Positions 1 through 6,863 of a stretch of DNA of 6,897 bases are shown here, piece by piece. The notes beneath the pieces were generated by a model that worked only from the letters and a program-made list of their open reading frames with translations, had not been told where the DNA came from and made no database searches. Both the position numbers and the translations under genes were made by a program. Location: positions 1-6,897 of the forward strand of contig JBGPPE010000134.1 of NCBI GenBank assembly GCA_041488395.1, in the 5' to 3' direction. The stretch is from 39-52-133 sp041488395. Its GTDB lineage: Bacteria > Pseudomonadota > Gammaproteobacteria > Burkholderiales > Gallionellaceae. Numbering within the stretch: the first letter of the stretch is position 1; each line of letters starts with the position of its first letter.

Positions 1-1
1 A

Positions 2-715
2 GTGAATCGCCAGTTCTACGATCCTCTGTGGACAGACGCGCGCCTCGTCGAGCCGCAGCGCTTCAACACCTGGCCGCTCGTGTGTTCCCTGGTCTCGCGC
101 TCGCAGCCGCGGCTCGAAGTCGCACCGGGCTTGCGACCGCGGCTTCCGCTCGATGAGACGCATTTCGTGGATTTCAGTCCGCCCGCCGTGGCGAAATTGC
201 GCGCCCGCGGAGCAAACGCCGTCGTCGCGCTGGTATCTGCGCTGCCATTTCCGGATCGTGCATTCGAGCTCGTCTGTGCCTTCGACATCGTCGAGCATGT
301 CGACGACGAAGATGCAATCCTGTCCGAGCTGTCCCGCGTGGCCACCCCCCATGCGTCGTTGTTGCTCTCCGTGCCGTTGCATCCCGGGCGCTGGACGATG
401 TTTGACGATTTCGTTGGGCACCGTCGCCGCTATGAGCCGCGGCGGCTGCTTGCCAAGCTCGCCGAGCACGGATTTTCCGTGGAGCAGAGCGCCGTCTACG
501 GAATGCAACCTAAATCGTCGCGGCTGGTCGATGTCGGCATGTGGTTTCTCACCCATCGCCGCGAGCAGGCGATGTGGTGGTACAACCGAGTCTTCATGCC
601 TCTGGGCGTGCGCTTTCAGAAAAAGCTCGCGCTCGCCCCCGGTCTGATAGACACCGAGAACGTCGATGAGGTACTGCTCGTGTGTCGCAAACATGGTGTG
701 GTCAAGTTTTCATAG
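2..715 (+). CDS. Class I SAM-dependent methyltransferase (type 11-like), possibly clipped at the window edge
   Basis: The 237-residue product looks like a soluble SAM-dependent methyltransferase of Rossmann fold. A motif I equivalent, LEVAPGLRPRLP, lies at residues 38-49. It is followed by VDFS (56-59), whose Asp would contact the SAM ribose, and by the typical ALPFPDRAFELVCAFDIVEH stretch (80-99), which resembles Methyltransf_11 proteins. The C-terminal third carries aromatic and basic residues (MWWYNR at 191-196) and may shape the substrate site. Motif I lacks the usual GxGxG and reads APGLRP instead. The start is a GTG at base 2; the first residues (FYDPLW, RFNTWPL) look like a natural N-terminus, but the gene could extend left of the window. 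It converges on the exporter gene across a 94-base spacer that holds only a weak GCACG/CGTGC hairpin (766-780) with no T-run. Substrate unknown. It could be an APE head-group or other small-molecule methylase, but its opposite strand and higher GC argue that it may be an unrelated neighbour. Confidence 0.85.
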   Translation: MNRQFYDPLWTDARLVEPQRFNTWPLVCSLVSRSQPRLEVAPGLRPRLPLDETHFVDFSPPAVAKLRARGANAVVALVSALPFPDRAFELVCAFDIVEHVDDEDAILSELSRVATPHASLLLSVPLHPGRWTMFDDFVGHRRRYEPRRLLAKLAEHGFSVEQSAVYGMQPKSSRLVDVGMWFLTHRREQAMWWYNRVFMPLGVRFQKKLALAPGLIDTENVDEVLLVCRKHGVVKFS

Positions 716-809
716 AGCAATTTACATGCAGTCAGGTCAAGCGGTCTTCATGCGCGCATCCCAATGCACGATGGACGTGCGAATCAACAGCGTGGGTCGC
801 CAGCGTATA

Positions 810-3203
810 TTACGCCTTGGATTGCCGAGCGAAAATCGCGGAGTACATTAGCGCCAGGATGACGCCCGGTGCCACGGTGACGCCCATGGCCTGCAATATC
901 GACACGTTGGAAAACGCAAGCAGGCCAAAACCGGCGACCGTAGTGAGGCTGGCAAACAGCATCGAGGCCAGAGTGCGGGGTGAGATGGTGTGGCTTATTG
1001 TTTTGGGGTCAGCCATTGTCTCCTCTCCCGGGCGGTGAGGGTGATCTGCTCGATCAAAAAACAGGGCGTAATTGGAGCCCACGGCGACCACCAGCAGCAA
1101 GCCCACCAGATGCAGAATAATCAGTTGCTGGCCAAACAAGGCCAATCCCCCCGTGACGGTGATGACCGCGGCCGCCAGCGGCGCGATGATTCGTACCACA
1201 CGCATGGGCGAGCGGAAAACCACCAGCAGCAATCCGATAATGGCAACCAGCCCGCCTAGCGACAACAGGATGGCTTCATGCAAGTAGCCGGAATACAGGC
1301 GATCGAACTCGGCTTTCATATCCACCAACAGAACATTGGGCAAACCCGCGGCGCTCAACGCAGCGCGTATTCGGCTTGCGTTGATGTCGACATCCTTCGG
1401 TGCGGTAAGCGGCAATAGGGTACGCCAGTGGTGTTCATGCTGGATGAGCAGCGCATCAACCGCCATGGCCATTGAGGTCTGTTCAAGATCGGATGATTGC
1501 AACAAGGGCTGGCTGCGAGCGGCGGCGATATCGGCAAGAAACGGCGTAAACAGTTGTGCGCGCACCGGTAACCCGTGAACAGCTTGCGCCAGCCGCGTTT
1601 CCAACACGGCGGGCGAGGGCAAGCTGGCCTGGCGGGCGCGCTGCGTCGCTGTGCTGGGAAGATAACGGCTGGGACTTTCAAATCCGGCGAGTTCGCCTTG
1701 ATCGACTTGCGTTTGCAGTATCGTGGAAACTTGTTCGGAAGTACGTAAAACGGTTTCCCGGCTCGCGCCGGATATCACCACCAGATAACGCGCATCAGAC
1801 ACACCCATGTTGGCGCGCAGGCTGGCATCCAACGCCACATCGGCCTGCGATACCGGGCTCAATGAGGATATCTTGTCATTCCACAAATTGGCGCGGTGCT
1901 GGACGAGGACGACGCAGGCCATCAGCAACAGTATCGCGGCCGCCCAGCGCAGTGCCGCGGCGCGCTGTACCAGACGGGATAGCACGCGGCCGATAGCCGA
2001 TACATCATGAATGCGAAAGTTCGGCGGCTGCAGATGCGGCAAGACGAAGCGGGTCACCGTGGCGGCGGCTGCCAGACCGGTAATCGAATACAGGCCGAGT
2101 TGCGCCAGACCAGGAAAGCCGGACAGCAGCAGCGCAGCAAAGCCGAATATCGAGGTCAATACGCCGAGACGGATGGTGGGCCAGAAGCGCTTGATCCAGT
2201 TCTGCTGGTCCGAATCGCCCTGTTCTGATTGCACGAACAGGTAGATTGAATAATCCACCGCCTCGCCGATCAGTGCGGTGCCAAATCCCAGGGTGATGCC
2301 ATGTACCGCCCCGAAGCCTACACTGACTGCCGCGATGCCTGCCAGCGCGCCGCTGATAACGGGCAAAAAACCCAATGCCAGTGCCGTGAAGGAACGATAA
2401 ACCAGCAATAACAGCATAGCGATGAGCACGACGCTGATGATGAACAGGCGGCTGACCTGACTTTTTATAATGTCGCGTGAAGTCACTGAAAACACACCGG
2501 GACCGGTCATCACCAATCTGGCGGAAGGGATTGTGCTGGGCGCCGTATCAAATGCTTGGCGGATGGCGGCCATGGCGTCTTGCTGGGCGTCGGTATCGGC
2601 ACCCGAAGCGCGTGTTTGCATCAGCATCAAGGCGCGCGCGCCGTCGCGTGATGCCCATGCGCCATCCACCATCTGCGGGCGGGTGCCGCTGTTGAACTGG
2701 TTGAGTAATTGCACCATTTCACCGGTCGCGTCGCGTGGTAGCAGCGACTTGACCAACAGTCCGGCAGGCGAGGCGAGCAGGTCAATGCTGTCGCTCAAGG
2801 CGGCATGCAGGCCGCCTATGCTGAAGCGTGGGGGCGTCACCGCAGGGCTCAGCAGGTAGCGATGATTGAACAGAAAAGCACGGTCGCGCTCGGCGCTGAC
2901 GGGCTCGCCATTATTGACGCTGACAAAAGCAGCATCAGCGCGCAGGCGCTGGGCGATTTGTTTGGAAAGCCTGGCGCGGGTGGGCGCATCGGCGCCTTCA
3001 ATGCCCACCAGAATCAGGCGTGAGGCCAAACCGTCACGTATCTGCTCCAGCAGCAGCTGCTGCTCGGGCGTGGGACTACGCGGCAAAAATGCCGATAAAT
3101 CGGTGGTGAACTGGCTGCGGCTGATGATGATGCCGCAGACGAGGATAAACACCAACCACAGGGCTATCGATGCCCGGCCACGCCGCGCCGGGGCTGGCCT
3201 CAC
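810..3203 (-). CDS. MMPL/RND-family exporter, ApeM-like (predicted aryl polyene exporter)
   Basis: This 797-residue inner-membrane protein has the duplicated RND layout. There is one N-terminal membrane helix (about 13-29), a periplasmic domain (30-250), five to six helices (253-385), a second half starting with a helix at 420-435, a second periplasmic domain (436-640), and five helices (644-793), giving about 12 in all. The first transmembrane block has GEAVDYSIYLF with the proton-relay pair D317-Y318. The equivalent place in the second block reads VGSNYALFF with N711-Y712. The length fits MMPL-type exporters (COG4258-like) found in aryl polyene clusters, where such proteins are thought to move the lipid-linked pigment out of the inner membrane. 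The start is GTG at 3203, fixed by a GTGA overlap with the stop of the LolA-like gene, which implies translational coupling. The protein ends naturally with TAA at 810-812 and is the last gene of the operon. Family assignment is firm; the cargo is inferred from context. Confidence 0.93.
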   Translation of the reverse strand: MRPAPARRGRASIALWLVFILVCGIIISRSQFTTDLSAFLPRSPTPEQQLLLEQIRDGLASRLILVGIEGADAPTRARLSKQIAQRLRADAAFVSVNNGEPVSAERDRAFLFNHRYLLSPAVTPPRFSIGGLHAALSDSIDLLASPAGLLVKSLLPRDATGEMVQLLNQFNSGTRPQMVDGAWASRDGARALMLMQTRASGADTDAQQDAMAAIRQAFDTAPSTIPSARLVMTGPGVFSVTSRDIIKSQVSRLFIISVVLIAMLLLLVYRSFTALALGFLPVISGALAGIAAVSVGFGAVHGITLGFGTALIGEAVDYSIYLFVQSEQGDSDQQNWIKRFWPTIRLGVLTSIFGFAALLLSGFPGLAQLGLYSITGLAAAATVTRFVLPHLQPPNFRIHDVSAIGRVLSRLVQRAAALRWAAAILLLMACVVLVQHRANLWNDKISSLSPVSQADVALDASLRANMGVSDARYLVVISGASRETVLRTSEQVSTILQTQVDQGELAGFESPSRYLPSTATQRARQASLPSPAVLETRLAQAVHGLPVRAQLFTPFLADIAAARSQPLLQSSDLEQTSMAMAVDALLIQHEHHWRTLLPLTAPKDVDINASRIRAALSAAGLPNVLLVDMKAEFDRLYSGYLHEAILLSLGGLVAIIGLLLVVFRSPMRVVRIIAPLAAAVITVTGGLALFGQQLIILHLVGLLLVVAVGSNYALFFDRADHPHRPGEETMADPKTISHTISPRTLASMLFASLTTVAGFGLLAFSNVSILQAMGVTVAPGVILALMYSAIFARQSKA

Positions 3204-3811
3204 GGTGTGGCCAACTTTTCGATAAGCATAAGCGAGCTGTCACCATCGGCCTGGGTGATTTCGACGCTGCGCACCGCGTCGCGCATCCCCGCAATACGGA
3301 TGCGCTTTACCACGGCCTGCATTTTTTCATCCACCGGCAGTAGTTGCAGTGTCCAGTGCTCGACTGTGCCATCCAGACTCAGCCGGTAATTACGTTCCAG
3401 CGCCTTGCGGTCACCCGCCAGGGTGCCGCGAATGCTGTCGATGAAAGCCGCCAGTTCCGGGTAATCCTGCAATGGCAGGCGATGTTTTTGGCGACCACGC
3501 TCGATCACCAGGGTGTCGTGATCCAAGATCATGGATTCGGGTTTGGGTTTGAGAGTGCGCTTTTCCAGATGGTTAGGTGCGGTGTAGAACAGCTCCCCGG
3601 AAGATTCCACCGGTTTGTCGAGCATGGCGATGGATTTTTTCTCGACAAAGCTGGCATGGTCGGTGTGGGCCTGCGCCAGGCCACGCATGAGCTGGTCAAT
3701 ATCCCACTCGGTGGCGTGACTGATGACAGGTACCAGCATCAGCGTCTGCGCAACGAACAGGTGCCGCATGACGCGCAGCGAAAAGACCGGAGAGGGAAGT
3801 AGTGTCATCAT
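3200..3811 (-). CDS. Periplasmic LolA-like outer-membrane lipoprotein carrier protein (ApeL-like)
   Basis: This 203-residue protein has an export signal whose hydrophobic core (about 17-31) ends in SHA|TEW, predicting cleavage after A33. The mature part resembles LolA-type carriers (COG2834): an N-terminal helix (about 36-56), the ASFVEKKS strand typical of the LolA start, SGELFYTAPNHLEKRT (71-86), then alternating strands up to SLMLIEKL (193-200). LolA-fold proteins hold acyl chains in a half-barrel. In APE clusters this homologue is taken to carry the lipid-linked polyene across the periplasm together with the MMPL exporter next door. The start at 3811 is chosen because its ATGA overlaps the upstream acyltransferase stop. 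Met15 (start at 3769) would give a more compact 19-residue signal peptide and remains possible. Neither start has a clear Shine-Dalgarno sequence. The gene overlaps the exporter start by 4 bases. It is unlikely to be the housekeeping lolA, given its place in this operon. Confidence 0.9.
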   Translation of the reverse strand: MMTLLPSPVFSLRVMRHLFVAQTLMLVPVISHATEWDIDQLMRGLAQAHTDHASFVEKKSIAMLDKPVESSGELFYTAPNHLEKRTLKPKPESMILDHDTLVIERGRQKHRLPLQDYPELAAFIDSIRGTLAGDRKALERNYRLSLDGTVEHWTLQLLPVDEKMQAVVKRIRIAGMRDAVRSVEITQADGDSSLMLIEKLATP

Positions 3812-4746
3812 GATTTGGGAGGCGTTGTAGCGGGTTCGGACTGCCAGAAATCGAAAAAATTAAACCAGTTGTATGGCGCCTTACGGCAGTAATGGTCCAG
3901 CAGCGCGGCATAACGAGTGATGGCCACTTCCAGAGCGGCATCGCGTTGACCGGGCGCAACGGTAGAAAAATCCGCCAGAGGATCGAAATGGATGGCATAG
4001 CGGTTGCCGCCCAGATACAGCCCGGTCATGAATACCACGGGACGCCGCAGCAATGCGGCCATGCGGAACGGCCCGCTGGGCAAGTTCGCGTCAGTGCCGA
4101 GGATTTGCACAGGGTACAGGGTGTCGTTGCCCAGGGTGCGATCGGCCAACATGCCGATGACGCCGCCTTCTTCCAGATGCTCACGTACCTTGAGCATGGA
4201 ATCTATGCGACCCAGGCCAATGATGTCCTGCACGGCTTCCGGATTAATGGTAACCAGCATGGCGTTGATTTTTTGTGCGTTATCCTGGTGCATGACCATG
4301 GCGATGCGCAAATCCGTGTCTCTCCGGCCAAGCGCGCGGATCACTTCAAAGCTGCCCAGGTGCGCGCCCATCAGGAACAAGCCTTTGCCGCCGGCAAGCA
4401 GGTGGCGCAGCGTATCCTCGCCGTGTACTTCAAAATCAAACATATCGAAGCGGCGGTTGACCAGATAGATACGGTCATGAACGGTGGCGGCAAAGGTGAA
4501 AAAATGCCGGTGCAGATCGCGCCAGTGGGGAGGACGACCCAACGCCCGCCTGAGATAATTGCTTGAAGCACGACGACTGGCCGGTGCAAACAACAGAAAA
4601 TAACTGGCGATCAGGTGCAGCACGATGCGCCCTGCGCGTCGCCCTAGACGCAGTGATATCCATGTCATGACGCGCAGCATGAGCATGTTGCTGCGCTCGG
4701 GGGTATGCGCCCAGGCGGCTTCGCCGGCTCCCGGGCGCGATGTCAT
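3808..4746 (-). CDS. LpxL/HtrB-like lysophospholipid acyltransferase (stand-alone counterpart of the ApeJ acyltransferase domain)
   Basis: The 312-residue product belongs to the lipid A acyltransferase (LpxL/LpxM, LPLAT) superfamily. A hydrophobic N-terminal helix (about 39-54) anchors it to the inner membrane. The catalytic HX4E motif is GAHLGSFE, with H129 and E134. Further family blocks are GMLADRTLG (198-206), LPSGPFRMAALLRRPVVF (222-239) and the C-terminal aromatic block YNWFNFFDFW (292-301). Members transfer an acyl group from acyl-ACP to a lipid or sugar acceptor on the cytoplasmic face. In APE clusters a related domain is proposed to attach the polyene to its membrane lipid anchor, and in enterobacterial clusters this domain is usually fused to a glycosyltransferase. 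Here the domain is alone, with no glycosyltransferase part. The start at 4746 forms an ATGA overlap with the dehydratase stop; the first 20 residues are hydrophilic and Met21 is a possible alternative start. The acceptor cannot be read from sequence. Confidence 0.92.
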   Translation of the reverse strand: MTSRPGAGEAAWAHTPERSNMLMLRVMTWISLRLGRRAGRIVLHLIASYFLLFAPASRRASSNYLRRALGRPPHWRDLHRHFFTFAATVHDRIYLVNRRFDMFDFEVHGEDTLRHLLAGGKGLFLMGAHLGSFEVIRALGRRDTDLRIAMVMHQDNAQKINAMLVTINPEAVQDIIGLGRIDSMLKVREHLEEGGVIGMLADRTLGNDTLYPVQILGTDANLPSGPFRMAALLRRPVVFMTGLYLGGNRYAIHFDPLADFSTVAPGQRDAALEVAITRYAALLDHYCRKAPYNWFNFFDFWQSEPATTPPKS

Positions 4747-5048
4747 ACAGGCGATCCTGGCACGATACTGCCGCTGGCAATTTTGCGCATACCCGCCACG
4801 ATGTCGAAACGTATCGTGCCGCTGGTCGAGATTACGTACTGGATCACTAACTCATCGCCCGGATTTGCCGGGCTCAGAAACTTGACCGTGCTGATTTCGC
4901 AGATTTCCAGCGTGATTCCAGTGGCAGCGGCGATGGCGTGTAGCACGGTGTCCAGCAGCACCACACCGGGGAGAATCGGGGTGCCGGGAAAATGTCCGGC
5001 AAAAGCGGGATGATCCAGCGGAACAATCCAGTGCGTGGCGTTATTCAT
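4743..5048 (-). CDS. apeI: ApeI-type 3-hydroxyacyl-ACP dehydratase (short hotdog protein)
   Basis: This 101-residue protein has the FabA/FabZ active-site block: HPAFAGHFPGTPILPGVVLLD at 13-33 (quoted as two parts: HPAFAGHF, then PGTPILPGVVLLD). The catalytic His is H19. The acid 14 residues later is D33, a His/Asp pair with the same spacing as FabA, whereas FabZ uses His/Glu. The KFLSPANPGDEL segment (56-67) is the usual hotdog strand-turn region. The reaction expected is removal of water from 3-hydroxyacyl-ACP to give a trans-2-enoyl unit, repeated during polyene assembly. At 101 residues it is much shorter than FabZ (about 140-150), consistent with the small ApeI family, whose members probably work with a partner dehydratase. 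It starts with ATG at 5048 overlapping the ligase stop by 4 bases and ends overlapping the acyltransferase start by 4 bases. The family call is strong; the symbol rests on motif plus gene order. Confidence 0.9.
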   Translation of the reverse strand: MNNATHWIVPLDHPAFAGHFPGTPILPGVVLLDTVLHAIAAATGITLEICEISTVKFLSPANPGDELVIQYVISTSGTIRFDIVAGMRKIASGSIVPGSPV

Positions 5049-6388
5049 GCGGATTTCCGCGGGCTGTGTGTCTGAAACAGCGCTTGCAGCGCGGCGCGCG
5101 GCAGTTTTCCTGTGCAGTTGCGTGGCAGCGCATCCACAAACAGCAGCGGGCGCGGCAGGAAAACCGGGTCAATACGTTCACGTAGCGCCGCCAGCAGGTG
5201 CGATGCCTCCATTCCTGGAGCCACCACGCACGCCGCAAGCCGTGTGACATGGTCAGGACTGGTTTCATCAGGCATATAAAAAGCGCCGTCTACTACGCCA
5301 GGAATGGAATTAAGCAGGTGATTGAGGCTTGTCAGCGAATGCCGTTTGCCCGCGATATTGACTAGATCGGCCATGCGTCCGTGCAGTAAAAAATGCTCGT
5401 CGGTAATCGGTTCAATCATGTCACTCATGGCGAACACTGTCTCGATGTGACTGCCATAAGCGCGCACGCAATCACCCTCCACGACCAATTTTATCCCGGG
5501 AAGCAGTTGCCATTCTGCGGTTTGGGTGGTGCGGCGGGTGGCAATCATGCCGGTTTCGGTACTGCCATAGATTTCCATTAGCGGAGCATTGCAACGTGCC
5601 TCAATGTCCTGCGCGAGTTGGGCAGACAGCGGTGCCGTGGCGGATAGCACCTGTGTGATTTCTGGCAGCGCCAGCCCCGCATCCAGCAAGGCGCGTAGAT
5701 GCACGGGCGATGACACCAACACTCGTGGCGTGGGCACAGCCGCCAGTGCCTGGCAAATGTCGGCCGGATAAAACGGCTGCGCATGACTGAGAGCATTGCC
5801 GCTGTGCCATGCCATCAGTACCGTGGCTTCAAACCCGTACATGTGTTGCGGCGGAACGGTGCCAATCAGGGTGCAAGGTGCGTTGCGCAGTAGCCCCAGA
5901 CGCGTTGCCTCGGCCTGTACACCGCTGACCAGTGCACCCCAGGTTTTGGGATGCGGTTGCGGGGCACCGGTCGAGCCTGAAGTAAACAGCACCGCGATGC
6001 GCTGCTTGCTGTCAATTTGCGGAATGGCAAATGCGTCCGCTTGACTAACGCCCATGACCGGGTATAGCAGTTGGGGCAGATCCACTTTACATAGGTCGCT
6101 ATCGGTCAAACAAAACACATCCGGCGCAAAAATCTTGATCTGGCGCACCGCTTCCGGTGTGTCGGCAGGCGGCAGCAGGCTGACTTTGCCGGCCACCATG
6201 GCGGCTGCCAAACCCACGCTGAAACGGTAACGATCTCTGCACAAGTTGAGCAGGTGCCCCCCTGCGGGAAACAGGGCGGTAAGCTGCCTGACCTCGGCCA
6301 GGAATTGGCGCAGCGTGACGGCGCCATCGGCGCGCCAGGCGATGATGCTGTCCGGGGAGACGTGTGATACGAGTGGTAGTGAAGACAT
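5045..6388 (-). CDS. AMP-forming acyl/aryl-ACP ligase (ANL superfamily, ApeH-like)
   Basis: The 447-residue enzyme activates a carboxylic acid as an acyl-AMP and passes it to a thiol, here most likely the carrier protein encoded just upstream. ANL core motifs are all present: the ATP-binding loop FTSGSTGAPQPHPK (135-148), YGSTETG (274-280), the hinge region GRMADLVNIAGKR (337-349) and the C-terminal NCTGKLPR with the catalytic Lys K428. In APE pathways such a ligase loads the aromatic starter acid, so a hydroxybenzoate- or coumarate-type substrate is plausible, but the pocket cannot be read with confidence. It is shorter than typical acyl-CoA synthetases (500 or more residues), mainly at the N-terminus. 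The open frame continues to 6556, but that part overlaps the carrier-protein gene and has no plausible start of its own, so the ATG at 6388 is chosen even though no good Shine-Dalgarno sequence precedes it. The 70 bases before it contain only a weak CACC/GGTG hairpin (6442-6453). Confidence 0.93.
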   Translation of the reverse strand: MSSLPLVSHVSPDSIIAWRADGAVTLRQFLAEVRQLTALFPAGGHLLNLCRDRYRFSVGLAAAMVAGKVSLLPPADTPEAVRQIKIFAPDVFCLTDSDLCKVDLPQLLYPVMGVSQADAFAIPQIDSKQRIAVLFTSGSTGAPQPHPKTWGALVSGVQAEATRLGLLRNAPCTLIGTVPPQHMYGFEATVLMAWHSGNALSHAQPFYPADICQALAAVPTPRVLVSSPVHLRALLDAGLALPEITQVLSATAPLSAQLAQDIEARCNAPLMEIYGSTETGMIATRRTTQTAEWQLLPGIKLVVEGDCVRAYGSHIETVFAMSDMIEPITDEHFLLHGRMADLVNIAGKRHSLTSLNHLLNSIPGVVDGAFYMPDETSPDHVTRLAACVVAPGMEASHLLAALRERIDPVFLPRPLLFVDALPRNCTGKLPRAALQALFQTHSPRKSA

Positions 6389-6458
6389 GATTAAGGCTGT
6401 AAGGACTAGCCTGGAAGCGCCGAGGTGTTCCTGAACGCCAGCACCGCATGGTGTGCCA

Positions 6459-6749
6459 TTAGCGGGTTCTCTGTGCGGCGATATGGTCGGAGAGGCTACG
6501 CAGCGAGCTGAAAATGTGCCGATTGCCTGCGCTGTCGGAACGCAGTTGCAGACCATAACGCTTGGAGACCATCAATGCGACTTCCAGCACATCAATCGAG
6601 TCCAGGCCCAAGCCATTGCCATACAACGGAGTGTCAGGGGTGATTTGATCTGCCGTGACCTCGAGGTTGAGACATTCGATCATCAATTCAGCAACTTCAC
6701 GTTGCAAATCCGCGGTACTAGAGACATCAGGTTTCTGGATATTTTGCAT
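6459..6749 (-). CDS. Acyl carrier protein of the aryl polyene type (phosphopantetheine-binding)
   Basis: This 96-residue protein carries the phosphopantetheine attachment motif GLGLDSIDVLE (46-56), with S51 as the predicted modified serine. An acidic helix I (about 13-30) precedes it, and a later segment, FSSLRSLSDHIA (80-91), fits the last ACP helix. An extra loop (RSDSAGNRHIF, 70-80) separates helices II and IV and is not found in the housekeeping fatty-acid ACP. It would hold the starter or the growing polyene as a thioester, loaded by the ligase encoded 70 bases downstream. It starts with ATG at 6749; the sequence before it (ATAAACACC) is not a good ribosome site. Known APE clusters normally have two tandem ACP genes. 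Only one is complete here, and the bases upstream are AT-rich with no obvious second ACP. Whether it matches ApeE or ApeF is not decided from sequence alone. Confidence 0.92.
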   Translation of the reverse strand: MQNIQKPDVSSTADLQREVAELMIECLNLEVTADQITPDTPLYGNGLGLDSIDVLEVALMVSKRYGLQLRSDSAGNRHIFSSLRSLSDHIAAQRTR

Positions 6750-6764
6750 GGTGTTTATAAAAGT

Positions 6765-6793
6765 GTATTAAGCCAAAACCAGTAAAGCGACAA
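6765..6793 (-). promoter_or_regulatory. Weak sigma70-like promoter candidate for the operon
   Basis: Read on the minus strand, TTGTCG (6793-6788) and TAATAC (6770-6765) are separated by 17 bases, the ideal spacing. Matches to consensus are 4 of 6 and 3 of 6 only. It would give a leader of less than ten bases before the carrier-protein ATG at 6749, so the real promoter may lie elsewhere, or the gene may be cotranscribed from the right of the window. Confidence 0.18.
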
Positions 6794-6849
6794 ACAATCC
6801 ATTAAAGGCGCATTTTACCTGCTGGAATTGGATTGCTTCAATAAATTAG

Positions 6850-6863
6850 ATTATTTAAATAAT
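6850..6863. repeat. Perfect 14-base AT-only palindrome, possible operator
   Basis: ATTATTTAAATAAT is its own reverse complement and is built only of A and T. It sits 101 bases upstream of the carrier-protein start, inside the only AT-rich intergenic segment of the window (6750-6897). The position and symmetry fit a site for a dimeric regulator, but AT-only palindromes of this size also occur by chance in such DNA. The symmetry stops at the next base on both sides (G facing G). Confidence 0.3.

Noticed and set aside
153..647. Plus-strand open frame inside the methyltransferase gene
   Set aside because: It lacks any motif and is rich in Ser, Arg, Pro and Cys, as expected for an out-of-frame reading of GC-rich coding DNA.
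750..759. Palindrome ATGCGCGCAT in the left spacer
   Set aside because: It is ten bases long in GC-rich DNA and likely by chance; no second copy was noticed.
766..780. Hairpin GCACG-ATGGA-CGTGC between the converging genes, as a terminator
   Set aside because: The stem is only 5 bases and is not followed by a T-run on either strand; not enough for a rho-independent terminator.
3892..4566. A 224-codon open frame on the plus strand opposite the acyltransferase gene
   Set aside because: It is antisense to a gene with intact catalytic motifs. The translation is rich in Gln, His and Ala without recognisable domains, as expected of a shadow frame.
6389..6556. N-terminal extension of the ligase into the ACP gene (56 extra residues)
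   Set aside because: The extra residues are not ANL-like, they overlap the well-supported ACP coding region, and the normal start of such ligases fits Met at 6388.
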